Shown here piece after piece: positions 27,665 to 37,157 of a stretch of DNA of 64,000 bases (position 1 is its first letter; every line of letters begins with the position of its first letter). A program made the position numbers and the translations under genes. This stretch comes from FEN-1297 sp963843605 (lineage in GTDB: Bacteria; Bacteroidota; Ignavibacteria; Ignavibacteriales; Ignavibacteriaceae): the NCBI GenBank assembly GCA_963843605.1, contig CAWJLA010000001.1, forward strand, positions 1,612,001 to 1,676,000. The letters run 5' to 3'. A model generated the notes under the pieces. That model had not been told where the DNA came from. It ran no database searches and was given only the letters and a program-made list of their open reading frames with translations.

Positions 27665-27729
27665 AAACTCAACCCCCTATCCCCCTTCTCTTAATAAGAA
27701 AAGGGGGAATAAAAAGGGGATGAGTTTTT
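27663..27729. terminator. Long inverted repeat between rnfB and rseC
   Basis: AAAAACTCA at 27663-27671 pairs with TGAGTTTTT at 27721-27729; inside, runs of C (CCCCC, CCCCCTT) face runs of G (AAGGGGG, GGGG), giving an extended, slightly bulged stem with loop CTTAATAAG. A T run follows. It can act as a terminator or attenuator that lowers rseC expression relative to rnf. C-run/G-run hairpins of this kind are also common as intergenic repeats in related genomes. Confidence 0.7.
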
Positions 27730-27758
27730 TATATCATGTAAAAAATAATGATTTTGTT

Positions 27759-28196
27759 ATGACCGAAAAATTATACGAAGAAGGAATAGTAAAAGAAGTT
27801 AAGGACGGAATAGCGCAGATCATACTTAACGAATCAGGCTCTTGTTCGTCATGTGCGGCCAAAGCTGTCTGTAAATCCGGCGAAGACGAACAAAAAATTT
27901 TACCGGCTAGAGACACGCTTGGAGTTCATCCCGGCGACAAGGTTAGAATAGCAATAAATGGTAGAAATATCTTAACCGCGGCATTCCTTTTATACGGACT
28001 TCCGTTGGTTTTGTTTTTAGCCGGAATATTTTTTGGAATTAAGTACTTCGTTCATCAAAAAGAATTATGGGGAACTGTACTTGGATTTGTTTTAATAGCC
28101 GTTTATGCGGTTATTCTAAACATCTTTTCGAATAAAAAAAAGAACAAAGACAAACTCATACCCGAAATTATATTTATAAGTGCGAATCTAAAATAA
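27759..28196 (+). CDS. rseC: RseC/MucC-like SoxR-reducing system protein
   Basis: 145 residues from the ATG in front of TEKLYEEGIVKEVKDGIAQI. An upstream in-frame ATG at 27720 falls inside the inverted repeat and adds 13 residues unlike the family. The cysteine motif SGSCSSCAAKAVCKSG, the NAARD-like stretch and two membrane helices (ILTAAFLLYGLPLVLFLAGIF and LGFVLIAVYAVILNIF) match RseC (PF04246). In enterobacteria RseC and Rnf together reduce SoxR, and members lie beside rnf genes in many phyla. Here no SoxR is seen, so an accessory redox role for Rnf is more likely (inference). Confidence 0.88.
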   Translation: MTEKLYEEGIVKEVKDGIAQIILNESGSCSSCAAKAVCKSGEDEQKILPARDTLGVHPGDKVRIAINGRNILTAAFLLYGLPLVLFLAGIFFGIKYFVHQKELWGTVLGFVLIAVYAVILNIFSNKKKNKDKLIPEIIFISANLK

Positions 28197-28354
28197 ATTC
28201 TTTGTGCCTTGGTATTTTCGCAGCTAATATCTTCCCGCTTTGAGATCTTAATCCCTTACACTGAAACCAATGGGTCTCGCTTGATTGTCGTATAGAACGC
28301 CTGCAATGATAATTGCGACTGACAATTGGTATTCGAATATACATTTAGAAAAAA

Positions 28355-30124
28355 TTACTGCGGCGAATGAACTAATTTCACATGCAATTGTCCAAGCATA
28401 TCGATTGAACCCAGACCTGAATTTACGGTTTGGTTCACTTCATAAGTAGTATCTACCGCATTAATATTTCCGTTGTGTAAAAAAGGGCTAAGATTAAAAC
28501 CGTTGATATCATAATCGTAATAACTTTCATTCGAAAAGATCATCTCGTTAAGATCTAGGGTCAAAGAGGCATTTGACGAATGCTGTTGATCAGAACCTAC
28601 GTTGGTACAGTTATTCGCGCCGCTGATATCATATCCGTAATCCCACTTTTCAAATGCGGAGCCCAAAGAATCAAATCGTATTGAAACATAATTCTGTTTA
28701 CAAAGATTTAAGCTGTCTACTATTACCGACAGATAAAATGACTGTGGCAGAACAATCTTATCGTGCCCGCCTTGCGGATTATTCGCGGCATCGTAGCATG
28801 CATCTTGTGTCAATCCGTAAACATAATTTATATTTCCCCCGCCGGTATAAGATAATCCATTACCGGAAATATCGGGCTGTAAGGTAATTGCTCCCTGTAT
28901 TATTATTTGCTCGGTATCCGGCGGAATGCCGTTGTCATTTATAATAAGCTCGACGCCTTCGTTTAAACTGAACTTAAAAGAAACGGCCTGAATAATCTGG
29001 TTGTAATACGGCGCATCGACTCCGAATAATCTAGCCTGGGCCGAAAGCTCAAGAAGCGATTTAATTGCCGTGTAATCATGGTCTTGAGTGACCTTGGCGA
29101 GCTGATCGTCGTAATACTTTTTCGCCCAGGTACCGAGTTCTGAAAGTACATTGGCAGAAGGAGAACCACCCAGTAATTTTAATTGAGCATTCGCCGAAAG
29201 CATTGCCTTAACTACAGCCGGATATTTTTTGTTATCGCCGGAATACTGGTCGTAAGCCATCTGTGCCTTCTTTGCAAGATGATCGCCTAATTTACTTGCT
29301 TGTGCCAAACCACCGGCAACTATGCTGCTGTTGCATCCGGCAAGCTGCATAGCGGATAATGCCCCCAGCATCTTCTTGATAACCGTATCTTCAGGCATAA
29401 TAAATTGCTTTATATAATTGTCAATAGTTTGTTCTTTAGTCACGTCCATTCCACAGCCGATCTCTATATCCGGAGGTACCGGCACAACAGGCTCCCGGTT
29501 GATTATTTTATTTTCTTCCTCCAGCGCGGCGTTATATCTTGATGTACCTATCGAACACAGCCGATTAAAATTTGCCGGCACGCCAGCCGCAGCGCCGCTG
29601 AAATGAGTTATGGATATCTTGTAGACACCGTTTGTACCGGAGGCGTAAGCGAAGTTCACGCTTTTCCCGTCCTGGGAGAAAAGATAAAAAGCGTATTTCT
29701 GTGAAGACCGGGGAACCGTGACAGTTAAAGTTGCCGGGTTTGAAAATTGAAACCCGTCCGGCTGAAAAACCACACCGTTGGTGATATTGTAAGTAGTGTC
29801 TGATTTGACACTCTTTAGCGGGATAATAGAAATAGCGGTCTCGGCGCCGATATCTTGCCTGGGGATGCTCAGGTCCCATTTGATACCGTCAGCGTCCGTT
29901 GTTGAAATATCTACGGCAGTTGTATCAAGCGTTGCGGTTTTTTCTCTCGATGCGTCGGTGTAGTAGGTAATTGTTCCTATGTCTGTTGAGCCCGATGCGG
30001 GTGGCTGAACTGCCGTGGTACTGCTCTGGGGTTCCGTAGGTGCCGGCTTTTTACAAGAATAAATAGAGAAGAAGAACAGTACGATCAGACTTGAAATGAA
30101 GGTTAATGATAATTTATGTTTCAC
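28355..30124 (-). CDS. Large lipoprotein of unknown function
   Basis: 589 residues from a GTG at 30124 that begins just before KHKLSLTFISSLIVLFFF and the lipobox SIYSC. A longer GTG-started form (613 residues) would bury the signal. After a Pro/Ser/Thr-rich linker comes a beta-rich domain with the phrase GVVFQPDGFQFSNPATLTVTVP, also found in the lipoprotein at 34,640-35,965 and reminiscent of ZU5-like surface domains. The middle is helical and Ala-rich; the C-terminal third is again beta-rich. No enzyme motif is visible. It is an outer-surface or periplasmic lipoprotein of unknown role. Confidence 0.78.
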   Translation of the reverse strand: MKHKLSLTFISSLIVLFFFSIYSCKKPAPTEPQSSTTAVQPPASGSTDIGTITYYTDASREKTATLDTTAVDISTTDADGIKWDLSIPRQDIGAETAISIIPLKSVKSDTTYNITNGVVFQPDGFQFSNPATLTVTVPRSSQKYAFYLFSQDGKSVNFAYASGTNGVYKISITHFSGAAAGVPANFNRLCSIGTSRYNAALEEENKIINREPVVPVPPDIEIGCGMDVTKEQTIDNYIKQFIMPEDTVIKKMLGALSAMQLAGCNSSIVAGGLAQASKLGDHLAKKAQMAYDQYSGDNKKYPAVVKAMLSANAQLKLLGGSPSANVLSELGTWAKKYYDDQLAKVTQDHDYTAIKSLLELSAQARLFGVDAPYYNQIIQAVSFKFSLNEGVELIINDNGIPPDTEQIIIQGAITLQPDISGNGLSYTGGGNINYVYGLTQDACYDAANNPQGGHDKIVLPQSFYLSVIVDSLNLCKQNYVSIRFDSLGSAFEKWDYGYDISGANNCTNVGSDQQHSSNASLTLDLNEMIFSNESYYDYDINGFNLSPFLHNGNINAVDTTYEVNQTVNSGLGSIDMLGQLHVKLVHSPQ

Positions 30125-30281
30125 TGATTTGAATGTTTGATAGTAATATTTATAAACTGTATTATTTTTGCTTCGATCATTTATGCAATGGCACACTGAC
30201 TCCGCGGATTTTCACGGACCCAAGAACCCGATAGCCAGCGCCCACACCAACTCCCAACAAACCACCCACCACAAACAATTC

Positions 30282-31130
30282 CTACTTTTCAAGGATCATC
30301 TTTTTAACCGAATTGAATTTACCGGATGAAATTCTGTAAAGGTAAATACCGCTCGGATAATTTATAGCGTTCCAGTTAAATGTATGCTCGCCGGCATTCA
30401 AATCGCCTTTAAATAATGTAGATATTTTTTGTCCGAGACTGTTATATATATCAAGACTTGTATAACCTCTTGCCGGGTTATCAAAGGTAATTATCGTATT
30501 CGGATTAAAAGGATTGGGATAATTCTGATATAGTTTATAGTTCTTAGGTAATTCCGAAACCTGCTGATTTACACCCGTAGCTCCGTTGCCTTCATAGCTC
30601 AAATCATCAATATAGAAAACCGAATTCGGATGAGTTCCCGCCGTAGGCATTAAGAAGATCAAAATCCTTGCCGTTTGCGGGACGTCTGTACTGGAGTTCC
30701 AACTAATTTTTGCGTCGAATTTTGTCCAGCCTGTATAACTTTGAGTATAAAGTGCATAGCCGTTTCCGATAGGAGCGCCGTTCTTAAAAAAAATAGTTTC
30801 AATATATAACGTATCGCCGCCGTCAGGTGTATATTTAAAATAGCCTGTGAAGTCGGTAGGATTAGAATGATATGAAAAATAGGATGTATACAGAGTACAA
30901 GTATAAGTAATTCCGAAAAAATCGGATACTTCACATTTAATCGAATAATTACCCGAGTGAGCGTCTGTCGATGGAAAAAACAGACTTGGTTGAGGATTAC
31001 CGGCGCCGACAGAATCCCAGCCGTCCGGAGTACTATTTGTCCAATTTTCAAATCCCGGGTTCGGTATCTGTGCATAAGACAAGCTGTTCAATAAGAGTAA
31101 AATTAATAGTAAGTAAAAGTATTTAATCAT
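30282..31130 (-). CDS. T9SS-sorted secreted protein
   Basis: 282 residues. Signal peptide (MIKYFYLLLILLLLNSLSYA), then a jelly-roll-like domain starting QIPNPGFENWTNSTPDGWDS that resembles carbohydrate-binding/PCMD-type modules, and a C-terminal type A T9SS sorting domain (LYQNYPNPFNPNTIITFDNP to SVKKMILEK). The sorting domain directs export by the type IX system and anchoring or release at the surface. The gene at 43,106-43,957 is a paralogue with the same layout. GGAGGG precedes the ATG. The ligand is unknown. Confidence 0.88.
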   Translation of the reverse strand: MIKYFYLLLILLLLNSLSYAQIPNPGFENWTNSTPDGWDSVGAGNPQPSLFFPSTDAHSGNYSIKCEVSDFFGITYTCTLYTSYFSYHSNPTDFTGYFKYTPDGGDTLYIETIFFKNGAPIGNGYALYTQSYTGWTKFDAKISWNSSTDVPQTARILIFLMPTAGTHPNSVFYIDDLSYEGNGATGVNQQVSELPKNYKLYQNYPNPFNPNTIITFDNPARGYTSLDIYNSLGQKISTLFKGDLNAGEHTFNWNAINYPSGIYLYRISSGKFNSVKKMILEK

Positions 31131-31354
31131 TTAACCCTCCATGATAAATACATAAGAAGATCTAAAAGGTATCTTGGTGTTTTTAATTCCGTTTCCGCGG
31201 AGATTTTTTTAAGTTAGTTAATCTCGAAACTTTAATCAACTTTCAAATCGGATAATTTTTTCACAAGTGACATAGGAAGTTATTTTAATTGCTAATATCT
31301 TTTCTTTTTCCCAGATTTATTTCAATCCTACTTATATTTATTAAAGGTATGGAA

Positions 31355-31930
31355 ATGAGCAAAATAATATTTAAAACTCTTAACACCGAAAGCTGGGACG
31401 ATTTTGAGAATTTATTTGGGAGCAACGGCGCCTGCGGCGGATGCTGGTGTGTGTGGTGGAAGTTAAGCAGGAAGGAATTCGAAACAAATAAAGGAGACGG
31501 AAACAGAAAACTTCAAAAGGAAATAGTCAAATCCGGAAATATACCCGGCATTATTGCTTATGTAGAAGGCGAACCGGCCGGATGGTGCGCTGTTGAGCCG
31601 AGAGAATCTTACCCGAAACTCGGCGGTTCAAGAATATTAAAGCCTGTTGATGATCAGCCCGTATGGTCGGTTACTTGTTTCTTTGTTTCAAAAAAATTCC
31701 GGCAGCAAGGTTTGTCGGTGGAATTATTAAAGACTGCTGTAAAGCATGCTTTAAAAAACGGAGCTGATATTATCGAAGGTTATCCGGTTGAAGCTAAAGA
31801 GAAAAAAGTTGATGCTTTTATATATCACGGCACGGCATCCGCTTTTTTGAAAGCCGGCTTTAAAGAAGTTGCGAGAAGATCAGAAACCAGACCAATCATG
31901 AGATATTATAAAAAATTGCCCCGGTATTAA
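31355..31930 (+). CDS. GNAT family N-acetyltransferase
   Basis: 191 residues starting MSKIIFKTLN; AAAGG seven bases upstream sets the start, and longer in-frame forms begin with an unrelated hydrophobic run. The GNAT acetyl-CoA site is seen as WSVTCFFVSKKFRQQGLSVELLKTAVKHAL (the R/Q-x-x-G-x segment is RQQGLS). The N-terminal GACGGCWCVWWKLSR motif with three Cys is characteristic of one GNAT subgroup. The substrate is unknown. It is a lone plus-strand gene in a minus-strand region and ends at a bidirectional terminator. Confidence 0.88.
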   Translation: MSKIIFKTLNTESWDDFENLFGSNGACGGCWCVWWKLSRKEFETNKGDGNRKLQKEIVKSGNIPGIIAYVEGEPAGWCAVEPRESYPKLGGSRILKPVDDQPVWSVTCFFVSKKFRQQGLSVELLKTAVKHALKNGADIIEGYPVEAKEKKVDAFIYHGTASAFLKAGFKEVARRSETRPIMRYYKKLPRY

Positions 31931-31946
31931 TGCCGGGGCAATTTTT
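31911..31946. terminator. Bidirectional terminator
   Basis: Perfect 14-bp stem AAAAATTGCCCCGG / CCGGGGCAATTTTT with an 8-nt loop, shared by the convergent GNAT and lipoprotein genes; the GNAT stop codon lies in the loop region. Confidence 0.93.
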
Positions 31947-31951
31947 TAAAT

Positions 31952-32944
31952 TTAGTAGGATCCTAATCCTGTCTTTGCTCCGGAGCCGTATGATGTCAGT
32001 TCACATTTATACATATCTCCGTTATCCCCGGCCATCTCATATTTGACAACACCGCCGGGTACATTTGTGGATCTCCAAAGCCTTAATGTTATTCCCTGAG
32101 CCACCCCAAACTCAAGCTGATCACATGTAAAAGTACCTGCCGGAACGGTAACACTCACACCTTTTTTAACAACTGAGCCCTCTATTGATTCGGGTGTAAG
32201 CTGCATAGGTGAGTTATACCATCCTTCTGTTACAGGCACTTCCTTTGGAGCATCGCCGCCGAACTTTGCTCTCATTCTTCGTATCGACTGCATTTTATCG
32301 CTGAACAAAACTTCCATCAGCATTGAGTCGTCTTTTGTTTTAAAATCAACCTGCCACCATTCCTGACCGTTCGGCAGTTTTGTGAGATAAGCTTTTCTTG
32401 TCGAGAATTTATCTTCTCCGTTAGTGCTTATTTCCCAGTTGGTATACTGTCCGGCATCGTATTTGGCAAGATCGATGCTGTAGCCGTATGCGTTAAAAAC
32501 ATATTGGAAGAGAATGGGATAAAATCTGGCTCCCATCATTGCAAAGTAGTTCCCGCCGCCGCCGGCAGCAACACCCTGTCCGCCTCCTGAAGGCGCCGCC
32601 GAGGCAACATAATTTGCCGTTAATGTTTTGCCGCCGTCGGAAGGCATTGAAACATTATACGAAGCAACTACATTATCCTGGTATCTTACCGATATATAAT
32701 AAGGTCCGACATCGGAAAAATGAATTGTTGCAATGCCTGTGGAGTCGATTGTAACAGTTTCGCCGTTGCTGCAGCTTACAACCGCGCCGATCAATGGTGC
32801 GTTAGATTCGCCGAGAACATGTACTTTTAAAGAGAATAAATGCAGTCCCATCGGATTCAATCCGAAGCATCCGCTGCATCCTGACGAAGTTAATGCGAGC
32901 GCCGCTAAGAGAATGATTGCTTTTAGATACCTAAAACGCGTCAT
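31952..32944 (-). CDS. Lipoprotein of unknown function
   Basis: 330 residues from the ATG at 32944, which has AGGAGG eight bases upstream. Lipobox ALTSSGC at about residue 23, followed by a second Cys. Residues ~45-110 form an Ig-like or carboxypeptidase-regulatory beta domain (KVHVLGESNAPLIGAVVSCSNGETVTIDSTG). A Gly/Ala-rich linker (GGGQGVAAGGGG) leads to a C-terminal domain of ~200 residues that I do not recognise. The last gene on the minus strand before a perfect bidirectional terminator. Confidence 0.8.
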   Translation of the reverse strand: MTRFRYLKAIILLAALALTSSGCSGCFGLNPMGLHLFSLKVHVLGESNAPLIGAVVSCSNGETVTIDSTGIATIHFSDVGPYYISVRYQDNVVASYNVSMPSDGGKTLTANYVASAAPSGGGQGVAAGGGGNYFAMMGARFYPILFQYVFNAYGYSIDLAKYDAGQYTNWEISTNGEDKFSTRKAYLTKLPNGQEWWQVDFKTKDDSMLMEVLFSDKMQSIRRMRAKFGGDAPKEVPVTEGWYNSPMQLTPESIEGSVVKKGVSVTVPAGTFTCDQLEFGVAQGITLRLWRSTNVPGGVVKYEMAGDNGDMYKCELTSYGSGAKTGLGSY

Positions 32945-33280
32945 TTGATGTTCCTCCTGTAGTTTTAATTGATTTGAATAATGGACGTAAACTGTCAAAG
33001 ATTAAAAAACTATAGAATTTAATTTCGATTAATGATCCCTATATTTCGTATAAGGCTTTGCTGGTAAAACCCAATAAAAGAATTTTACAATAGTATCATC
33101 AGCAATATTGGAATCACTTTGATATTCTTACGACTTAACCTTAAATACAATAATGAATTCAAATGCGCGAGTATAGGTTTCTCTGCTAAAGGAAATGTAA
33201 TGTTTTATGCTGCATTATAACATGGTAAAAAAGCGCGTAAGATACAATATGCCTGTTAAATCTTTTTAAGCTGCCGGCAT
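32945..33280. other. Intergenic stretch upstream of the lipoprotein
   Basis: About 335 bp, AT-rich, no gene seen. The AGGAGG ribosome site of the lipoprotein is at its left edge. No repeat or clear promoter stands out. Confidence 0.5.
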
Positions 33281-34441
33281 TTAAATCTTCACAAATTCAA
33301 CCCGTCTATTATTAGCTCTTCCTTCGGGAGTATCGTTGGTATCAATAGGTTTTGTATCGCCGAATCCCTTTGTGGTTAAGCGCGAACCGTCTATTCCAAG
33401 GTTTGTAAGCTCTGCTTTCACCGCTTCCGCTCTTTTTTGAGATAATTCCATATTCTGCTTGGCATTGCCTGTATTGTCCGTATGTCCGTCAATTTCAAAT
33501 TTTAAAGCAGTATTCTTTTTGAGAACTCTAAAAATCTCATTTATTGTTCCCATAGACTGCGGCTTGATCGTGGCTTTATCAACATCAAATAAAATTCCAT
33601 GAGTTACGATTTTTGTCAAAGTAGTAATTTTTTTGTAAATATTAATTCCGCCGGCTGCTATTCTAATATTTTTTATGAATGAGTTTTCATAGCCGTCAAT
33701 ACGAAAAATAATTTTTTGAACATTTCCGGGAAGGTTGTTTACATTTGCCACTCTAAATTGATCAGCATATGCTTTCCCATCGTTTTTATTGATTGCGACT
33801 GCAACATGATGCCATGTATTGGCGTGGTCGGAGCCAACTTCTAATCCTGAAGGATAAGGAGCGCCTCCGGTTGACCAGTTAATACCATCATTGGCATAGT
33901 AATCGAGTTCCGGATCAATGTTATCTCCGTCGCCAAAACTAATATGGATACGTCCCAGTCCGTAACTTTCATTTTTGAAATCAAATTCAATTGTAAACTG
34001 ATCGGGCAAATATGTAGTCTTGCTCATTCTTGGTGTAAATGTTGTCCCCGATCCTTTAGGAATATGAATCACATTCTCTCCATCTACAAATTGCACATCC
34101 ATTTGCCCATCAGTCAGAGTAAATTGAGAAGGAATTTCACCAACGTCTTCGTCAGCTAAATTTGATTGGAAAATTATTGTGTCACCCGGGACAAAATCAT
34201 AGTTGCGGTAAGTCTTTATTGTTTCCTGACCACCGTCTTTATTTTCGGCGGCGGCGCTATCGTTTTCGTTAGCTGTTTTCTGCGCAACCGGTTTTGTTTC
34301 CGGTTTTTTATCATTGCTGTTTTTACTCATCGCGCTTTCAACTTTATCCTTTGCTTTATCTATCAGGTTATCGAACTGCGCGTTGCTATACGATGAAACT
34401 ACAAAAATAAGTATGCATATTATGACCGTAATATTTTTCAT
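33281..34441 (-). CDS. OmpA-family outer-membrane protein with LamG-like domain
   Basis: 386 residues. Signal peptide (MKNITVIICILIFVVSSYSNA), a charged, Lys/Glu/Asn-rich linker to ~75, then a lectin-like beta-sandwich (TTYLPDQFTIEFDFKN to FIKNIRIAAGGINIY). The last ~110 residues are the OmpA peptidoglycan-binding domain (GILFDVDKATIKPQS, then IDGHTDNTGNAKQNMELSQKRAEAV and GRANNRRVEF). It probably links the outer membrane to peptidoglycan. GGAGGG precedes the ATG. A copy of the AACTGATCA...TAGTT palindrome lies about 157 bp upstream. Confidence 0.9.
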   Translation of the reverse strand: MKNITVIICILIFVVSSYSNAQFDNLIDKAKDKVESAMSKNSNDKKPETKPVAQKTANENDSAAAENKDGGQETIKTYRNYDFVPGDTIIFQSNLADEDVGEIPSQFTLTDGQMDVQFVDGENVIHIPKGSGTTFTPRMSKTTYLPDQFTIEFDFKNESYGLGRIHISFGDGDNIDPELDYYANDGINWSTGGAPYPSGLEVGSDHANTWHHVAVAINKNDGKAYADQFRVANVNNLPGNVQKIIFRIDGYENSFIKNIRIAAGGINIYKKITTLTKIVTHGILFDVDKATIKPQSMGTINEIFRVLKKNTALKFEIDGHTDNTGNAKQNMELSQKRAEAVKAELTNLGIDGSRLTTKGFGDTKPIDTNDTPEGRANNRRVEFVKI

Positions 34442-34598
34442 AACACCCTCCGGGATAGTTAAAATTATTCAAACCGATTTAATCGATGCGAAAAATTGCT
34501 GACTATTGTTATATGAAATTGTTTATGTATTCCGATAAGAATATAGAATCCGCATTCTAAATTTCGTAAATAAATTAAAACATGATGCAGGCTAAAAC

Positions 34599-34618
34599 AA
34601 CTGATCATTTGATTAGTT
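34599..34618. promoter_or_regulatory. Palindromic operator candidate, copy A
   Basis: AACTGATCATTTGATTAGTT, an imperfect palindrome (AACT-ATCA / TGAT-AGTT arms), 157 bp upstream of the OmpA-family gene start. Three near-identical copies occur at 36137, 44343 and 45083, all in the same orientation. Confidence 0.55.
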
Positions 34619-34639
34619 TGTATCGGAAATTATATTTAT

Positions 34640-35965
34640 TCAGGGATTATCATTTTGACTCAATATCCATGTATATTCGTCAAACCTTGGATATCCTTTA
34701 TCTTTATCGCTAATAATATATGTATTATATGACTTGGGAGGGAAAACCACCGGATCGGTATACGACATTCCCGGTTGCACATCCTGGTGTTCCTTTTGAT
34801 TTCCAATGTATATGTCGAATCCGTAACTATCGGCTTCGGTCATCTTTACATTTAGTGTGATAAGCCCCGACACAGCATCATATCCGCCGCTGAAGCCCAT
34901 AACCTCCTGCGGATTTCCGGTTTTTACGCTGATGCTCCAGTTAGGATCGCAGACGCCGACATCGGACAAACTGTAAAAATGCGGTCCCGGCAGCCATTCG
35001 GACACCTGAAAATTATCGCCTAATTGAAAATCAATTTCTACAGTATCGCCGTAAGTAAAATGGCAGCTCCATCCGCTTTCGCATTGAAACCCGGAGTTAT
35101 AAATGTGTTCGTATCTCCAGTGTTTGGCTAAGATTTCGGTACTGCATATCAAATACAATTTCGATAAATCTGAAAGTATAATCTCGGCTGAGACAGCCAC
35201 AGGATCACTTCCCGGCATTTTCGCCGGAGATGTGAATATCGCTTCTCCAATATTGGGTGAAGGGTCGATTGTTCCCGCATCGGAACTTCCCCCGATAATC
35301 CCGTTTACAAGCCACTGGTCGGGCGAAACCGGTGTACGGGTTAAGGGGGTAGGCCCGGCATCATCTTGTATTACAATTCCTGCTTTAAATACGTTGAACA
35401 ATGTTGAACTGTTCGTGAGAATTGTTGTTTGATTTGTGACTACTTTTTCCCGACTAATAAAATACGCCCGGTAAATTCCCCATTTACTGAAATGACTAAC
35501 CGGAACCGAAAATGTATGGGCAACAGTGTCCACTTTTCCGCCGCCCACTCCGAACCAGTTCCCTTGATCGTCCTGGTAAGCTATCCCGGCATTCAGCGGA
35601 TTCATTCCGGCAAGCAGCGAATCAGTATAATGAATTGTAAGGGTTGCAGGTGAATTAAATTTTAAACCGTTCGGAGAAAAATTATATTCGGCACAAAAGC
35701 CTTCCGGTAGAGAATCGTTGGAAATATTTATGGTTATTGCCTGCGGCGAACTCAAAGCTCCACTCGGTATTTTAAGCCGAATACTGGAATCAATGGAAGT
35801 AACAGTTCCGCCATCGGATCCGATCTCTCCGGCCGGTGTCTGGCTGTTATTAGAACTGACGGGATTGCCGGAAGATTTTTTAGTGCAGGAATTTATCAAT
35901 AAGCAAAATGACAAAACGACTGCGCCGATTATAACAGGAAATAATTTTAAATTAATTTTCCGCAT
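34640..35965 (-). CDS. Lipoprotein with ZU5-like domain
   Basis: 441 residues. Lipobox SFCLLINSC with Cys at about residue 27. Residues ~45-120 look like a ZU5-type beta domain (GGTVTSIDSSIRLKIPSGALSSPQAITINIS then YNFSPNGLKFNSPATLTIHY). The remainder is beta-rich and unrecognised, with several Cys (CESGWSCHF, GVCDPNW). It shares the FSPNGLKFNSPATLT phrase with the large lipoprotein at 28,355-30,124. Likely a surface or periplasmic binding protein. The palindrome copy B lies about 172 bp upstream. Confidence 0.8.
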   Translation of the reverse strand: MRKINLKLFPVIIGAVVLSFCLLINSCTKKSSGNPVSSNNSQTPAGEIGSDGGTVTSIDSSIRLKIPSGALSSPQAITINISNDSLPEGFCAEYNFSPNGLKFNSPATLTIHYTDSLLAGMNPLNAGIAYQDDQGNWFGVGGGKVDTVAHTFSVPVSHFSKWGIYRAYFISREKVVTNQTTILTNSSTLFNVFKAGIVIQDDAGPTPLTRTPVSPDQWLVNGIIGGSSDAGTIDPSPNIGEAIFTSPAKMPGSDPVAVSAEIILSDLSKLYLICSTEILAKHWRYEHIYNSGFQCESGWSCHFTYGDTVEIDFQLGDNFQVSEWLPGPHFYSLSDVGVCDPNWSISVKTGNPQEVMGFSGGYDAVSGLITLNVKMTEADSYGFDIYIGNQKEHQDVQPGMSYTDPVVFPPKSYNTYIISDKDKGYPRFDEYTWILSQNDNP

Positions 35966-36136
35966 AATAAATCTCTCAAAATATTTTATGAAAAAATATT
36001 TGCTTGAAGCGAAACACCATTTAAATTATTAAATGTATATATCTAAGTAAAAATCGTATTCAAAGAGTATTTTAAAATAGGAACCGCATCCGCTGCCGGC
36101 CTGGAAATTAAATTAATATTTGAATAAAGTTTAATC

Positions 36137-36156
36137 AACTGATCGTTTGAATAGTT
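36137..36156. promoter_or_regulatory. Palindromic operator candidate, copy B
   Basis: AACTGATCGTTTGAATAGTT, 172 bp upstream of the ZU5-like lipoprotein start; differs from copy A at two positions. Confidence 0.55.
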
Positions 36157-36304
36157 TTTTTGAATGGTGAAGAAAATCATTTTTAATAATCTAAGTACAA
36201 GGTGCGGAATTAACCGGATAAAAAAAATATCTTACATACTGCCGCCGCCGGAAGACAAACAGTTGTATTGGAGTTTTTAGGCGTGCAATTAGAAGGTATA
36301 AATA

Positions 36305-36332
36305 TACCCCGCGAATGAAATCTCGCGGGGTA
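36305..36332 (-). terminator. Terminator hairpin of the small barrel gene
   Basis: Perfect 10-bp stem TACCCCGCGA / TCGCGGGGTA with an 8-nt loop, 20 bases after the stop of the minus-strand barrel gene. The T run is weak. Confidence 0.7.
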
Positions 36333-36351
36333 TTCCGAATGATTGAAATAT

Positions 36352-36894
36352 TTAAAACTTAAAGTCGACTCCGAAATCAATTCCTGAATATCCTAATGTA
36401 CCAAGACCGATTCTGCCCGATATTGCAATTGTCGGTGAGATCCAGTATCTGGCACCGCCCTGAGCCGCGAGCCACAAACCGCCGTAAGTCGGAGATGCGT
36501 AATTTCCTCCGTAAGAACTGCTCCAGCTTACGGAACCGGCATCATATGCAAGAACCAAACCGATGAATGGATCTATTTTATCGTTGTCCAAAACAAAATG
36601 ATAATTGCCCTGGGCGCCTATCAGAATGTTAGTATATTTCCATTCTCCGTCGTAATAAGATTCGCTGTAGCCCCAGTATCTGAACAAACCGCCGATGCCG
36701 ACTTTGCCGAAATTTTGAAATTCCATTCCATACTCATAATTCACTCCGAAATCGGGAGTACTTCCTAAAAACGAAAAGCCAATAGAAGGTCCAAGATAGT
36801 TTTTTTGAACTTCAAATTGTGCACTTGCCGGACTTTGCATCAGACAAAACATTATTACTAAGAAAGGGACGAAAAGAAAGTGACGTTTGCTCAT
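36352..36894 (-). CDS. Small outer-membrane beta-barrel protein
   Basis: 180 residues. Signal peptide ending SPASA-QFEV, then a chain of alternating hydrophobic/polar strands with Gly and aromatic residues (YLGPSIGFSFLGS, GIGGLFRYWGYSE, GLWLAAQGGARYWIS) and an aromatic C-terminal residue (FKF), the hallmark of an outer-membrane barrel of about eight strands. It resembles the porin-like/OMP_b-brl group; no specific ligand can be given. AAGGAG precedes the ATG by 6 bases. Confidence 0.85.
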   Translation of the reverse strand: MSKRHFLFVPFLVIMFCLMQSPASAQFEVQKNYLGPSIGFSFLGSTPDFGVNYEYGMEFQNFGKVGIGGLFRYWGYSESYYDGEWKYTNILIGAQGNYHFVLDNDKIDPFIGLVLAYDAGSVSWSSSYGGNYASPTYGGLWLAAQGGARYWISPTIAISGRIGLGTLGYSGIDFGVDFKF

Positions 36895-37157
36895 CTTATT
36901 CTCCTTAAGTTAGTTTAAATAATTTATTTCGACCAGAACAAAATTGATCTTTATTATCGGTAAGGTTTCACCCAATTAATTTAATAAATTAATTATCATA
37001 TAAAAACTCTTTAATATTAAAATCAATTATAAATTTTTTATTACCCGCTAAAAAGTATAATAAATTAAGCTGTTTATATCAATTTATTGATTTTATTAAA
37101 CCGCAAAACACACGAAATATCGCACGATAATTAAAACTCGTTATCCATGGAAATTAT

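Larger units (their letters stand above)
35966..36351. other. Intergenic stretch with operator candidate and terminator
   Basis: About 385 bp without a gene. It holds the palindrome copy B (36137-36156) and the terminator of the small barrel gene (36305-36332). A short plus-strand open frame running out of the lipoprotein gene is not credible. Confidence 0.55.

Noticed and set aside
35718..36032. A 104-residue plus-strand protein running out of the lipoprotein gene
   Set aside because: Antisense to a clear lipoprotein signal and ZU5-like domain; no ribosome site.
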